Assembly: GCA_002794775.1 (NCBI GenBank)
Contig: NBAY01000110.1
Coordinates: 26,573 to 90,572, forward strand
DNA from: Porodaedalea pini
Lineage: Eukaryota; Basidiomycota; Agaricomycetes; Hymenochaetales; Hymenochaetaceae
Length of the DNA stretch: 64,000 nucleotides
Direction: 5' to 3'
A program made the position numbers and the translations under genes. The notes under the pieces are model-generated. The model was not told the DNA's origin. It did no database searches and saw only the letters and a program-made list of their open reading frames with translations. Positions 10,710 to 21,356 of this stretch are shown piece after piece. Position 1 is the first letter of the stretch. Every line of letters begins with the position of its first letter.

Positions 10710-13700
10710 ATGGGCGGACAGTCTGCCAAGCGGCGCGCAGAGTTGGCAGCGCTCATAAACAATCCGACATCCTCAAATCTCATCCCAGGCCCACCAGCTT
10801 CACAATTCTTGAGAAGACATCTCGCTCGATGAACGCAGCATTACGAAATCAACAGCCCGTAGTTTACCTACCCTACAGCCGGACGCTCGTACAAGCCCCC
10901 GGATTGTGTCCTTCTCATGCACCAAGCCTGTCCCGACGCGAGCCCTCACCTTCTGCCAACTACGAAAAACTACGACAAACCCATAGATCGAAATGACAAT
11001 TCATTCGATGTTGCGCCTGCCTTCCTGACCTCTCGACTCTCCCTATAGATCCAGCCCTTTCAAGATTTTGGTGAAAACGACTCAGACAGCACCAGCGATG
11101 GACTAGAGATGTAATACCAAGCCTCATAGATCCATATCTCGATGTTCTGCATTGTTCGGAGTCCCTTTCGACTCCCAGTCTCATCAATACCTTCTACCTA
11201 TATGTGTCAGGGAATGCGAATGATCCTTGATATTCTATGTATTTCATTTACTGGTAAGACAAACATTACTTACATGAGATCAAAAGCTGATTCTGTTGTC
11301 AGTAGGTCTGGAAAAATTGAGTATCGAGGCTTGCGCTTGCAGATCAGCACCCCTCCAGCTGCTAGAAAGAGGCTTCTTTGGCTGCACTCCATGCTTTCCT
11401 ACACTAGCTGTTAGTTTGAATGTCCTTGATTTCTGTTTAGAGTTGTTCTTGCAGATCCCGCTGAATCAGATGGCTTTGTCCAGTACTTTTGAGGTGTTCC
11501 TACGAAACCGTGGCTATCTAATTGAATCTTCCGTGCGTACCCATGTAGCGTTCACCTGGTGCTATAATTTACTTCATTTTCAAGGACTCTCTTCGAAAGC
11601 AATTTGGTAAATGTTTACAATGGTTCGGCGCTCTGCGTAATGTGACACAGGCATACATAGATACAGCCATAACGTCAAGAACGAGCAGCAATTTGTTTGT
11701 GCCATGTAACGAGGATGACGCTTCTGACTCGCACCACTCGACTTCTTTGCCTAGCTCGCCTTGTCCAAGGAATAACATGCCGTTGAACGATGGCAAGCTT
11801 ATCAACTTAGATAACAAAGGTATATAAATTCATTTACGAAATGTACATTTTGGTACTAATTATAACTTTGTAGAGGTTGTTGACGAGCAGAGTTGTCGAA
11901 TTGAAGGTGATGGTGGCGATGGTATGCAAAGCTCGCTGCTTTCTCTTGTATCTATCGCTGACATATTTGATTTTCACGTATCTGCGGTGCTGCTGAAGTC
12001 GTGCCTCTGAACGAGGAAACTGACTTACGACTACCATTGCCTTATCTCCAAGAACATTGTCCAGCCTGCTTTGGGGGTTCTAGCTGGAAGCATGACCCTT
12101 TGCTAGCGTATGTACTTATAATCTAAGAAATTGGCTATGGATACTAAAATGTATGTAGTGCTGATTTTTTTGTCTGTATCGACACATGCTTCCAGCAGAA
12201 GAGAGGAAAGACCGATCGAGGCGTGCCAACCTGTACATCCCAAGACGGTCTTTTTGTCTGAACATGAAGTTATGGCCATGGAGGCTGAAGTCGCTCGCCT
12301 TCGTCCCGAATGCACCAAGCGCGACCAAAATGGAGCGTTAGTAGAGCACGAACCCCCCTCGGATAAACAATCCCTCAAAGTTTCAGACGAAATATTAGAT
12401 GAATGTAAATTGTCATTCAAAGCAGGCAGACGATCGGCGACAGAAAGCAAGCACGAAGTTTTTCCTTGATACTGGACTGATGGCTCTCCTCTGTCGTCAC
12501 GATCGTGTCCTGTGGCTCGTCAACATGCAATCTGCTGGCGAGAAGCAGCATTACGCTCTTGCTTTGCTGCATGCGCTTTTCCAGCACATACCCATTGACG
12601 CGATTGTGGGTGTCCTATATGACGTAGGATGTCAACTACATCGGAGTGTCGTCAAGTGGGGTTTTCTCGCCGAATATGCAGAACGAATGATTTTCGCTAT
12701 CTCTGTCTTTCATGCATATGGGCATCAATGGCCCTGTCAGATTGTTTATCATCCTCGGAAGTGTGATGGGTTTGGGCTGACGGATGGGGAGGGTTGTGAG
12801 CGTTTCTGGAGTTCAATAAAGCATTTAATTCCAACTTTGTGCATAAGTGGCGTAGGTGCCAAAAACATGTTAATTGTTAATTCATGTACTAATTTGTCTT
12901 CTTAGTTTTACCAGAGGCTGCACGTCATAGATTCTCAGGTTCAGTTTCTAAGTGCAAACAATCTCCTCAAGCTCGGCTCATGGTTGGCCAAGCGGAACCG
13001 AGACTGCCACGAGCGTCTACAAGAAGCCGAGAAGAAATTAGAGGAGATCGACATCTCAGAAGAGGAACTCGCTGATGAGTGGAAGGTGCAAGTTAAGCAC
13101 CAATCCACAGCACTCCCACGTAAGTCCTTTTTCGTAGATCCAAGATTAGGAGCTTAGAGTTCTTTAGGTCAGTCAAAATCTGCGGGGCGAAATGCAATAG
13201 AAGACATCGTAAATCTCAAGTCCCGCTGCGATGCTATCCTACAGAGGATCCACTCATTACATTTGAGTATTGAAAAAGAAAGGTATATTGATATTAACGC
13301 CATCAATGAGTCCCTTAAGGTCCTAGAGTCCTCGCATGCACGTCTACTTGGTGAGGTAAATGCCAAGACAAATATCCTCGGTGTTGAAGAGCAGGAGAAA
13401 CTACTGTCTGTCAAGAATTGATCTTTCATCAATGATCGTATGAATGCTCGAGCATTACATTCACGTCTTCGAACAAAACTTCAATACCGTAAATTTGAAC
13501 TTCAAAATTTGGAGAGGCCCTATCACATGCAACATTCGTCATCAGGAGGTAAAGTATCTTGCTGTATGTTTGCATTATTTACACCTTTCATGCCCTATCT
13601 ACAGAGTATAAAAAATCTGAGCTCATTGAGTCACAATTGAAGCGGCGAGAGCCAGGGATTATTCAGCTTGCAAAAGCGTACAATTCATTATGCGAAAAAA

Positions 13701-14510
13701 TCCAGAAATCTGCTCCTCCTGGTGCAAACTGTCCAACTCCTGTTGAGATCACTGGTTTGTTCGATCTCAATGTCGATAGCGATATTTGGCAGGAGGATGG
13801 GGTGTTTGATCTAGATGACGAGGCCATGCCTCGTTGGATGGGTGACGAAATAGTTAGGAAAGGGATCCGCTCATACCTTGATGCAAAGAGATGCCGGGAA
13901 GAGCTTCAGCGTCTCACCAAAGAGAAGGCTGCTCTACAGGAATGGTTTCGTGATGTTTGGGAACGTACAACTGGTGCACTACAGTCCACTTGTGAGTCTT
14001 TTCCCTTAAACCTCACTTCCGTATTATTTAATGTATTTCTTAGATTCTCAGTCTGGTCTGGCATATGCTCTTCATGCTCGACAGCATGAGCTTCTAGCTC
14101 TCTATATCGAATGGGAAAGCCAGCTACAAAGTATTCCAGAACCAAATCTGACTTACAATACTTGATGGGGTCCAACTACAGAAGAAATTATGGAGTTCAA
14201 GAGACATAAAGAAAAGCTCAAGATTCATACAGTTCCGCCTCTTCGCTCATCATTCATCTTTGCAGATGGTCAGGGGGAAGACAATGAAGACTCTGACAAT
14301 GACTCTGATTTAGACCATGATGGCACCGAACATGGCGAACTCTTAGAGCTAGCAGAGCAGATCGAAAATGATTTTGGCAGTGGTTTAGTTTTGGACATAC
14401 AGCGAGAAGATGCTGCTACGATGATTGATGGAAACAACCTTTTGCTGCCGACTTCGCCATCAAAAAAGTCTCAGATTGATGATCTTGTATACCCACTATC
14501 TTGTATTTAG
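10710..14510 (+). pseudogene. KDZ (Kyakuja-Dileera-Zisupton) transposase, multiply broken
   Basis: Transposase of the eukaryotic KDZ DNA-transposon superfamily. Likely start ATG 10710 (MGGQSAKRRAELAALINN). A CxC-type cysteine-rich part follows near 11300-11520 (CACRSAPLQLLERGFF), then CPACFGG near 12060. The RNase-H-fold core is clear: FVCIDTCFQQKRGK (about 12168), HPKTVFLSEHEVMAMEAEV (about 12235), then TGLMALLCRHDRVLWLVN, GEKQHYALALLHALF, FHAYGHQWPCQIVYHPRKCD and DGEGCERFWSSIKHLIP (12465-12835). A charged coiled-coil C-terminal region runs to TAG 14510. Damage: TGA at 10830-10832, a frame change near 12205-12235, a 4-base GCAG duplication at about 12421-12428 that shifts frame, and TGA at 13419-13421 and 14163-14165. 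Introns such as 12840-12905 remain recognisable. No terminal repeats or target duplication were identified. Confidence 0.88.
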
Positions 14511-14813
14511 ACAATTGAAATGATGTAAACTTCAAATGCATAGACAACACCAGAGCTTTGCTATTTCACATCTTAACAATGATACTTCACACTTATGGAG
14601 CCTATCAGACAAAATAAAGTCAACTTGCAGTTTTAGATTGACTCAATGTCAAATCAGTATTTTTTGTCACCTTCCGTTCAGAGATCAAAATAAATATAAC
14701 CCAGCATGAGACATGCTGTACTTATAATTACTTGATGACTTTAAAGTTGCATAATGGAATACAGGCAAAGTTCAAGTGTTTTCTTTTGCTATTTTCTTAG
14801 GTATTCTTACATA
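14511..14813. other. AT-rich flank 3' of the KDZ pseudogene
   Basis: About 300 AT-rich bases with no gene. Probably the 3' non-coding end of the KDZ element or its flank. Confidence 0.35.
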
Positions 14814-15146
14814 TGTTATCTTGGGAATTCCTGCATATGTTATCTCAGGAATTTCTGCATATGTTATCTCAGGAATTCCTGTATACATTATCTTGGAATT
14901 CTTGCATATATTATCTCAGGAATTCCTACATATGTTATCTCAGGAATTCCCACATATGTTATCTTGGGAATTCCTGCATATATTATCTTGGAATTCCTGT
15001 ATACATTATCTTGGGAATTCCTGCATATGTTATCTCAGGAATTCCTGTATACATTATCTTGGAATTCTTGCATATATTATCTCAGGAATTCCTGCATACA
15101 TTATCTTGGGAATTCCTACATATATTATCTCAGGGATTCCCCATGA
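14814..15146. repeat. 24-bp minisatellite, about 14 units
   Basis: Fourteen head-to-tail units of the type TTATCTYRGGAATTCCTGCA plus TATG or TACA, each carrying an EcoRI-type GAATTC. Most units are 24 bases; three are 23 bases because one G of GGG is lost. A three-unit block (GTATA, then the 23-base unit, then the GCATA-TATT unit) recurs, so part of the array grew by multi-unit duplication. Because 24 is a multiple of three, all plus-strand frames stay open for long stretches; I treat those open frames as artefacts. Confidence 0.95.
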
Positions 15147-17183
15147 TAATACAGTGCAATACAGTATATACACTCTCTTATATGCAAATTCAGCCTTTAG
15201 AAAGCACTAAGTATACTAGATAGACAGGACAAAAATCTCAGTGATTTTATCAGAGAAAAAAGAATACATGAATAGAGAGATATACTTATTTTTAATACTC
15301 AAGATTCAAAGATAAATAAACAAATATGAGATTCACAGATATCTGGGTATCAAGTGGACAGAAAGTCTGTGATAAAGTAGAGAAACTAACTTAAAAGTAG
15401 TCAAGCTCAAGGAATATTCAAAATTATATATAATGCTTAATCCAATGGTCCATGGTCTAAGTGCTCAAGTAGTTAAATTAATACATGGATGTGACCCTAA
15501 TACTCAAGACTTTGAAGCAAATAACAGGAGGCTGGCACTGGCAAGCTTTGAAGAAGTAGTCCAAGCTTCTAATCCAATCCTGTGCATGTATCTGAATTTG
15601 GATTTCAAGGGAAGCAGTTTTATACCATTTTAAACATGTGCCCTTCATTTCAATGCCAGTTGATTCTTTAGTTAGGTTAAAATGCAGGAAATTCATATAT
15701 ATATATTAATTGAAATGGCTGTATTTTGGCCTGGAATTAATCTATTTGTGTGATGAAATTAGCCAGAAACTATCCAGGAAATACCAGAATAAGTCCCCCT
15801 GACACTCCATGCTAGATGCTAATTAATTCTGTAATTCCTGTGCCAGGAAATCCTAGGCTCAGGAATTGCACTTGAAAAAACATACCCTTAGCTCCAACTC
15901 AATTGGTCAGAGTTAGAACTAAGAGCTCCCAGAAAAGGGGGTACCTGAAGTGCCGAGCGACGCGAGAAAGCCAAGGTCATGGGAAAAAGGTAGTCACATG
16001 TAGTCACATTATGTCATAGTTACTCCCTTTGGCCTGAAAGCACCGGATGCCATGCATTAATATTCGTCGTCCTGCTTGAAGCTCAGCTATCACAACAGTC
16101 GAACCTGTGTATAAGCATTAATATTGGCCTCGGTGGACATGTCAGCCAATGCTTATACACAGGAATACTTGTCCACATTATTGCATAATAAACAAATAAA
16201 GTTATTTCCATTTATGGAATGCTGTCTCATGCAATCCAATGTCAAGACCCATGCATGTGGGTGAAGACATTTACATTATTCTCAGCTGTTAAATAGCTGC
16301 AAAGGACACTCTGTAGGGCCTATGGGGTTGCAGTTGGCATGCACAAGAGTTGGGTGCAGAGGCAGGCATGCAATGGCCGCTCACAAAAGCATGAAAAATA
16401 ATTACATAAATAAGATTGTAACGTGAGTGACAAAAAATAAAGACTGAGCCATGGTTACCAGGTGCAAATCATGCGTGTGGTCTCCAGAAATTGTGGGGAA
16501 AGACAGGACCCCTGGCAATGCTAGCAGAGGCCTGGGTCCACAATCCGGATAATTTTGGATGCATTTTTGGGACAAAATTTTTCAAAAAAGACTCCAATTG
16601 CGCTGAAATGTGCAAAACCGGGCTCAGATAGCGTGGGAAAATAAAAAAAATCCGGATAAAAGACCTCCCTCCTCAGACAGGCCTCAATTGGTATTGCCAG
16701 GGGTCCTGGAAAGACTCGGCCTTCAAATTTTGTGGGAGGCCAGGCCAAAAGTGGCAATGTCCGAATGGGGCCTAAGTGGTAATTTGATTGGACTGAAGTA
16801 TAGAGGAAATGGGTAGCAGGCTTACCGTCATGGATAAGGACGTAGAAAAGTCTGCAGTTCTCTAGTCTTCTGATTACGATGGCTTTATGGACAGTGAGGA
16901 CCACAATGACAGTGTCAAAAAAGCAACAGGCTCCCCCATGTTCCAGACAACCCTTAGATGGCACAAGTTATTGTGCGCCGTTCTCACAATGCGAGAGGAC
17001 TACTTTGACTTATTGACTCTTCTAGAGTCATGTGAAAGGAAATTTTCGCACATTCGGAAACACCGATCAAGGCAGATCAGCATCGACCATACACGTGATT
17101 ACGTGGTCACCTGATCTTGACGGATACTTGCCCAGGCAAAAATCCGTCAGTCACAGTCATGCTACACCATCACATCTTGTGAC
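15147..17183. other. AT-rich, transposon-derived region without a supported gene
   Basis: Degenerate relatives of the minisatellite unit appear at about 15830-15870. An inverted repeat CCTGTGTATAAGCATT / AATGCTTATACACAGG lies at about 16108-16163, resembling pogo-type terminal sequence. A 147-codon open frame on the minus strand at 16521-16964 has no recognisable domain. I see no complete gene. Confidence 0.4.
16100..16166. repeat. Short perfect inverted repeat, possible pogo-like remnant
   Basis: A 16-base perfect inverted repeat (CCTGTGTATAAGCATT and its complement) with an internal TTGGC/GCCAA pair, separated by a short spacer. The sequence just outside the left arm (CAGTCGAA) is reminiscent of pogo/Tc1 termini. 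It may be a deletion derivative or solo end pair. Confidence 0.4.
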
Positions 17184-17831
17184 ATGGCACATAAACATCA
17201 AGAAAGCAAAGGACAACCAATGGAGGTTGATCCCCAATGCACCAAGTGCATGCTACTACAGAATGTAGCACAGAAGGTCCCAGAACTCCTAAAGACAATA
17301 GGATTAATGGACCAGGACGTCACATTACGAGCACACAAGTGGGAAGGCCAATCCCCATACTTTGAAACAGGACAGGCAATCTACTACCGAGATGCCAAGA
17401 CATATAAAGTCCACATCAGTAAAGAAGAACGTGGCATGGAAAACTACAAATGGGATACAGTCATCCAATACAATAAGGAGCCACACGAAGAATGCAGGAA
17501 CTGCAAGATGATGATACGAATACCTACCCCGAGTCCAGTACAAGGGAATGACATACCAATACATATAACAACAGCACTCAAGCACTGTTGGGCATACCTC
17601 AGGGACATAAAGCATCAAGGCACGATTACACTATACGAATTTGAGCACGTGTCACGAAGACGAACATTCAAGATCACTCTAGCCCTAGGACCACATGACC
17701 CACCATTCACAATGGAGACATGTCTCGGCGGAGCAGCCTTATCACCGAGTGGACCTGACACTGAATGGCGATCCAAGAATAACCCATGGGTCCACATGGT
17801 TATCCCCAATGGATTTGAATGGGAGGAATGA
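17184..17831 (+). CDS. Orphan 215-aa protein, probably the accessory ORF of an LTR retrotransposon
   Basis: Single uninterrupted frame with ATG at 17184 and TGA at 17829-17831. No catalytic motif is seen. There are two possible metal-binding pairs (CTKC near residue 19 and CRNC near residue 107), a basic and aromatic middle part, and a C-terminal segment TEWRSKNNPWVHMVIPNGFE. It is followed directly by an LTR-like segment (17832-18560) with a TATA element, which suggests a third ORF downstream of a lost pol in a Ty3-type element. A genuine host gene with no introns is the alternative. It is unusually intact for this neighbourhood. Confidence 0.5.
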   Translation: MAHKHQESKGQPMEVDPQCTKCMLLQNVAQKVPELLKTIGLMDQDVTLRAHKWEGQSPYFETGQAIYYRDAKTYKVHISKEERGMENYKWDTVIQYNKEPHEECRNCKMMIRIPTPSPVQGNDIPIHITTALKHCWAYLRDIKHQGTITLYEFEHVSRRRTFKITLALGPHDPPFTMETCLGGAALSPSGPDTEWRSKNNPWVHMVIPNGFEWEE

Positions 17832-18560
17832 CCACCCGGAGCGCAGCAATGCAACCCGATAGGCTATGCAGTGCCACGACCGAGGAAGACAGTTTGAGAA
17901 GCAGGGAAGTAAAGCCCCGATATAGAAGCACACGGGAGAAGCAGGAAGTTAATTAAACCGAAGCATGTGGAGAACGTGGGAGCCCGACTACTGAATCAGT
18001 GATGTACTCACCCGAGCGCGCGGGTCATGACATCACGTGACTCACACCACAGTCTAAATTGCAGAATGCAAGAAGACCATTGGAGGGGATACATGTGCAC
18101 ACATCCCCACCGCAGCAGCCAAGTGCTGCGGCCACCTGAAACATAGGAAGGAGACGGAAGGGCATCTGGTTGGACAGAACATAAAGAAATTAGAAATTCA
18201 GTAGGCTATATAAGGCCGAGTAACTAGCACCCCAGATCCCCATTCTCTATCGCTTTTACAGTACAGTTTTAGCTACCTGCATAGCTATCTTCTTACCCCT
18301 ACCTCTACATCTATAACTACCACTGTGTAATATCCTCCTTGGTTGAATAACGAGTCCGCCCCATACTGGGTTGAGGATTTGTCCCAAGTTGAATAAGGAT
18401 TGACTTTGATTGAGTAGACCCTTGGCTACGCCACACTTAGAAGGTTCCTCTCATTGTCCACAGAACCAAGTCTGGTTGAGTGCATCTCGGCTACACCAAG
18501 CCTTGCAGTTTGCCTCCTAGACAACATCGCAGCATAACCGAACGTCTCTCAACCCTCTAG
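17832..18560 (+). mobile_element. LTR-like segment downstream of the orphan ORF
   Basis: Purine-rich tracts (AGAAGCAGGGAAG, about 17894) come first. Next is a promoter-like CTATATAAGG near 18205, then pyrimidine-rich 5'-leader-like sequence and repeated GTTGA/GGTTGAAT words between 18330 and 18490. This order resembles the U3-R-U5 layout of fungal gypsy LTRs. No second copy is in the window, so the boundaries are guesses. Confidence 0.35.
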
Positions 18561-19262
18561 GGCATTACCTCCCCTATCTGCTGTAACTAAGTGCTTTCAA
18601 TACCAACCTCAGGTTCCACCTGATAAGGGCAGCGAAGGAGAAGCTGGTTATGGGATCGGTCGAAGATAAGTAAAGTCGTCTCGGTAATACACCACTCAGA
18701 GGACCATACAGTCCAGAAGGCAACACCTTCGTGGTTAAAGAATTGGAATATTCGCCCGACCCTAACATCATGTCAGTTCTTGATAGCATTTAAGCAGAGA
18801 ATACATTACAAACAATTCGCAGGAGATTAGTGGATGACATCCTAGAAAGGACAACAGGTCATACGGCTCCAACAAGGTCAGAGAGCGGCCAAGGATGGAC
18901 CACTTTAGCATACATTCATTTGGTCAATTGTCTCCGAAGGAAGGTAGCATATAGGACTCACAACTGCAAAACAGAAGAGTATAAATGCAAGAATCACCAT
19001 CACTATTACCACCTTCAAATTCAGTTCATACAGTGCATAAGTCCAAAGGATAACAATGACTAAATGGAGAATTGGTTAATGAGTATTTCGGGCAAGATTC
19101 GACCTAATGAAGACATACTCGCAACGATGAGTTGTACAGTGATCGAGAAAAATTGATGATACTTCTGTAAGTTATTGCATCTATAGTCCCTCTCCGTTAA
19201 TAAGCTCTTCTATATGTTGATCTTGCGTACCCCTTAGTACAGGTAATGTAATGTGAGACTTG
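18561..19262. other. Intergenic, no gene seen
   Basis: Short open frames on both strands without recognisable domains or splice logic. May be flank of the LTR-like element. Confidence 0.3.
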
Positions 19263-19705
19263 TCACTTGCTGGCGCGTCCTTTATCATTTATTAAAATAG
19301 AAGGAATTGGAACGTACCATCCAAGACCAGTTAACATAGCTCTGCAGAATAACAGGCATGCTGCCAATAATAGAAACGTAATGAAGAAAAGGACCGTAAC
19401 CGAGTTGGTCTTTCTGCCCCAGACAAATCTAACCTCATCACCTACATTCAAGAAATAATTGTAATAAAGAATCGCTGAGAGAGTGAAGGATTTTATATAT
19501 CGTTGCTCAGACGGCGAGGGCCGTGCGGAAACTCACTGAAGGCCACCAGGCTTAGAACATAATTTGCATTTCTTCTAAGAATGAGAGTTCCTCTGATGAG
19601 CAAGTGTTGAAACGGAAAGGAAGAGGCGACGGGGCAGAGTTTTGGTACGCACATTTGGTAAACGATGCTCACAGGGCTCTCCATGTCCGTGACAGTATCT
19701 GTCAT
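19263..19705 (-). pseudogene. DUF6533-like membrane protein gene fragment
   Basis: ATG at 19705 begins MTDTVTDMESPVSIVYQM, a plausible N-terminus. After an intron-like gap with acceptor near 19450 comes GDEVRFVWGRKTNSVTVLFF, which is the second half of the DUF6533 signature (the family typically reads ..EV..VW.RK.S...LF...RY). The expected RY-containing continuation and the later membrane segments are not found downstream. I therefore call it a truncated relic. It is more diverged than the three other DUF6533 genes in this window. Confidence 0.4.
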
Positions 19706-21356
19706 CTATAGGCACACTCTGCTACTACGTGCATGATTCCTTTTATGAGAAACTGTACGTTCGAGGGAGACGATGAATCAAAAAAGCAGGTTTGCACGAG
19801 GGTTCTCCTTCTCTGCTTTTTGAATACCCGACCATCATTGCTGATCCTCGGGAAACCCCCTGTTGAAGATGCGGGATTGGACGGCTGAGGGATTGAAAAT
19901 TTCTCTGTATGTGTTGCATTTTAGGTGTCCATACTACAAGGCGCAGGAGGAATACTGCAAGCATTCATCTCGGACCCCGTGTGCTGCCACGGACAGCTCG
20001 GAAGCTATCATGCCAAGAGGATGGGAACGCACTGACATCAAGACGAATCCTTAGCGCCCATTCGTCTCATGTCATAGTAACCCAGAATGGCACGGAGCTC
20101 ACATGTTTACTTGGATCAGTTTCGGTCATCGCGCAGGGATCGCGCGGCTGAATAGTAGAGTCATTAGTAGACTATTAAAAGGATGCCTGAAAAGCAGTGA
20201 GATTGACAAGAACAGATGGACAGTATGCGAATCCGCTCACCTCGGCATACATACATTATGGCACAGCCTCTCGTAGATGTACGATCGGTGTCTGCGTGAG
20301 ATGGGGGGTTTGAAGGAATAAATGACAGTTCCTCCTTTCTCTTAGATAGGATGAGCGATGGCTCACGCATGGAGCTATTCTTGATTCCAGTGAGAAATAT
20401 TCTTGAAGATGCGGGATTGATCAATTAAAGATTGAGAATGACTATGCATTTGCTATACTGTATTCACGAGCGCCTAAGTTTCAAAATGAAATACAGGATG
20501 ATTCATAAGGGGTACGAACAAATCAGACGCGACCGCAGCAAGTAACTTGAGACATAGAACTATCTGTCAAGATGAGGATCACTCAGCGTCCTTGTTTCTG
20601 ATCGTGGACATTGATTAGAAACACTCGGGGAGGGGCGAGGGTGTCAAGGAAGTAATGTTACTTTTGATCCGTTCCGTGTATCGCGCTTGTAATACATCGT
20701 TGTGTAGGTTATTTATCAAGTCGCTGCGAGTCTGGACCTATGTGAGGTCGCTCAGTGACAAATATTGGGAGCCGGGAAGAGCCCGTGTTCCGGAGACCAT
20801 GCGATTGATTTGGCCCACGGGGACCCGGAGAAGGGGCTGAGGTTGAGGGCGAAGACCGTGGAAAAGTGCTGGGGGAGACAACAGTGAGATATGAAAGGGT
20901 TGAAAGCTTTTCTCTCATAATGGTCGAGAATGGTCACCTTGAACTTTGAAGAAGCACATCAAGCCACAGATGTAAGACCAAGAAGCGCTCAGTCATGCCC
21001 CATAAGAAATCTCCCGAAAATCCGGGTCATAAACAGCTTGAGGGAAGCAAGTACTAGTGCTGTCTGCCGAGCAGAGAAATAGGCCTATTTCCAGATGGCT
21101 CAAGTTCTCGTAGTACTAGAACTTATATTGTCGACAGTAGGCGTATTTTCACGTGGTCAATGCCTTTTTGGGTAATGCATCCTTTTGCGCGTTGCGAGTT
21201 GTCTCTCTCACTTTCCAACGACGACGGCAGCTTCAAGGTGTCAAAGCACACTGCACGACACTAGCAGGTCCTTCGTACAGTGTAGTCCAACGATTGTGAC
21301 TGATATTTGACTGGTTTCCTCAGGAAAAATCGCCTTGGTCGTCCGTATCATCCAAG
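19706..21356. other. Intergenic region upstream of the PWI-domain gene
   Basis: No supported gene in about 1.6 kb. Short minus-strand frames at 19743-19964 and 20164-20424 lack domains. The last few hundred bases are the likely promoter of the splicing-factor gene. Confidence 0.35.

Noticed and set aside
14754..15223. Three overlapping plus-strand open frames of 130-144 codons rich in Ile, Tyr, Leu and Ser
   Set aside because: They are the translation of the 24-bp minisatellite, whose unit length keeps every frame open.
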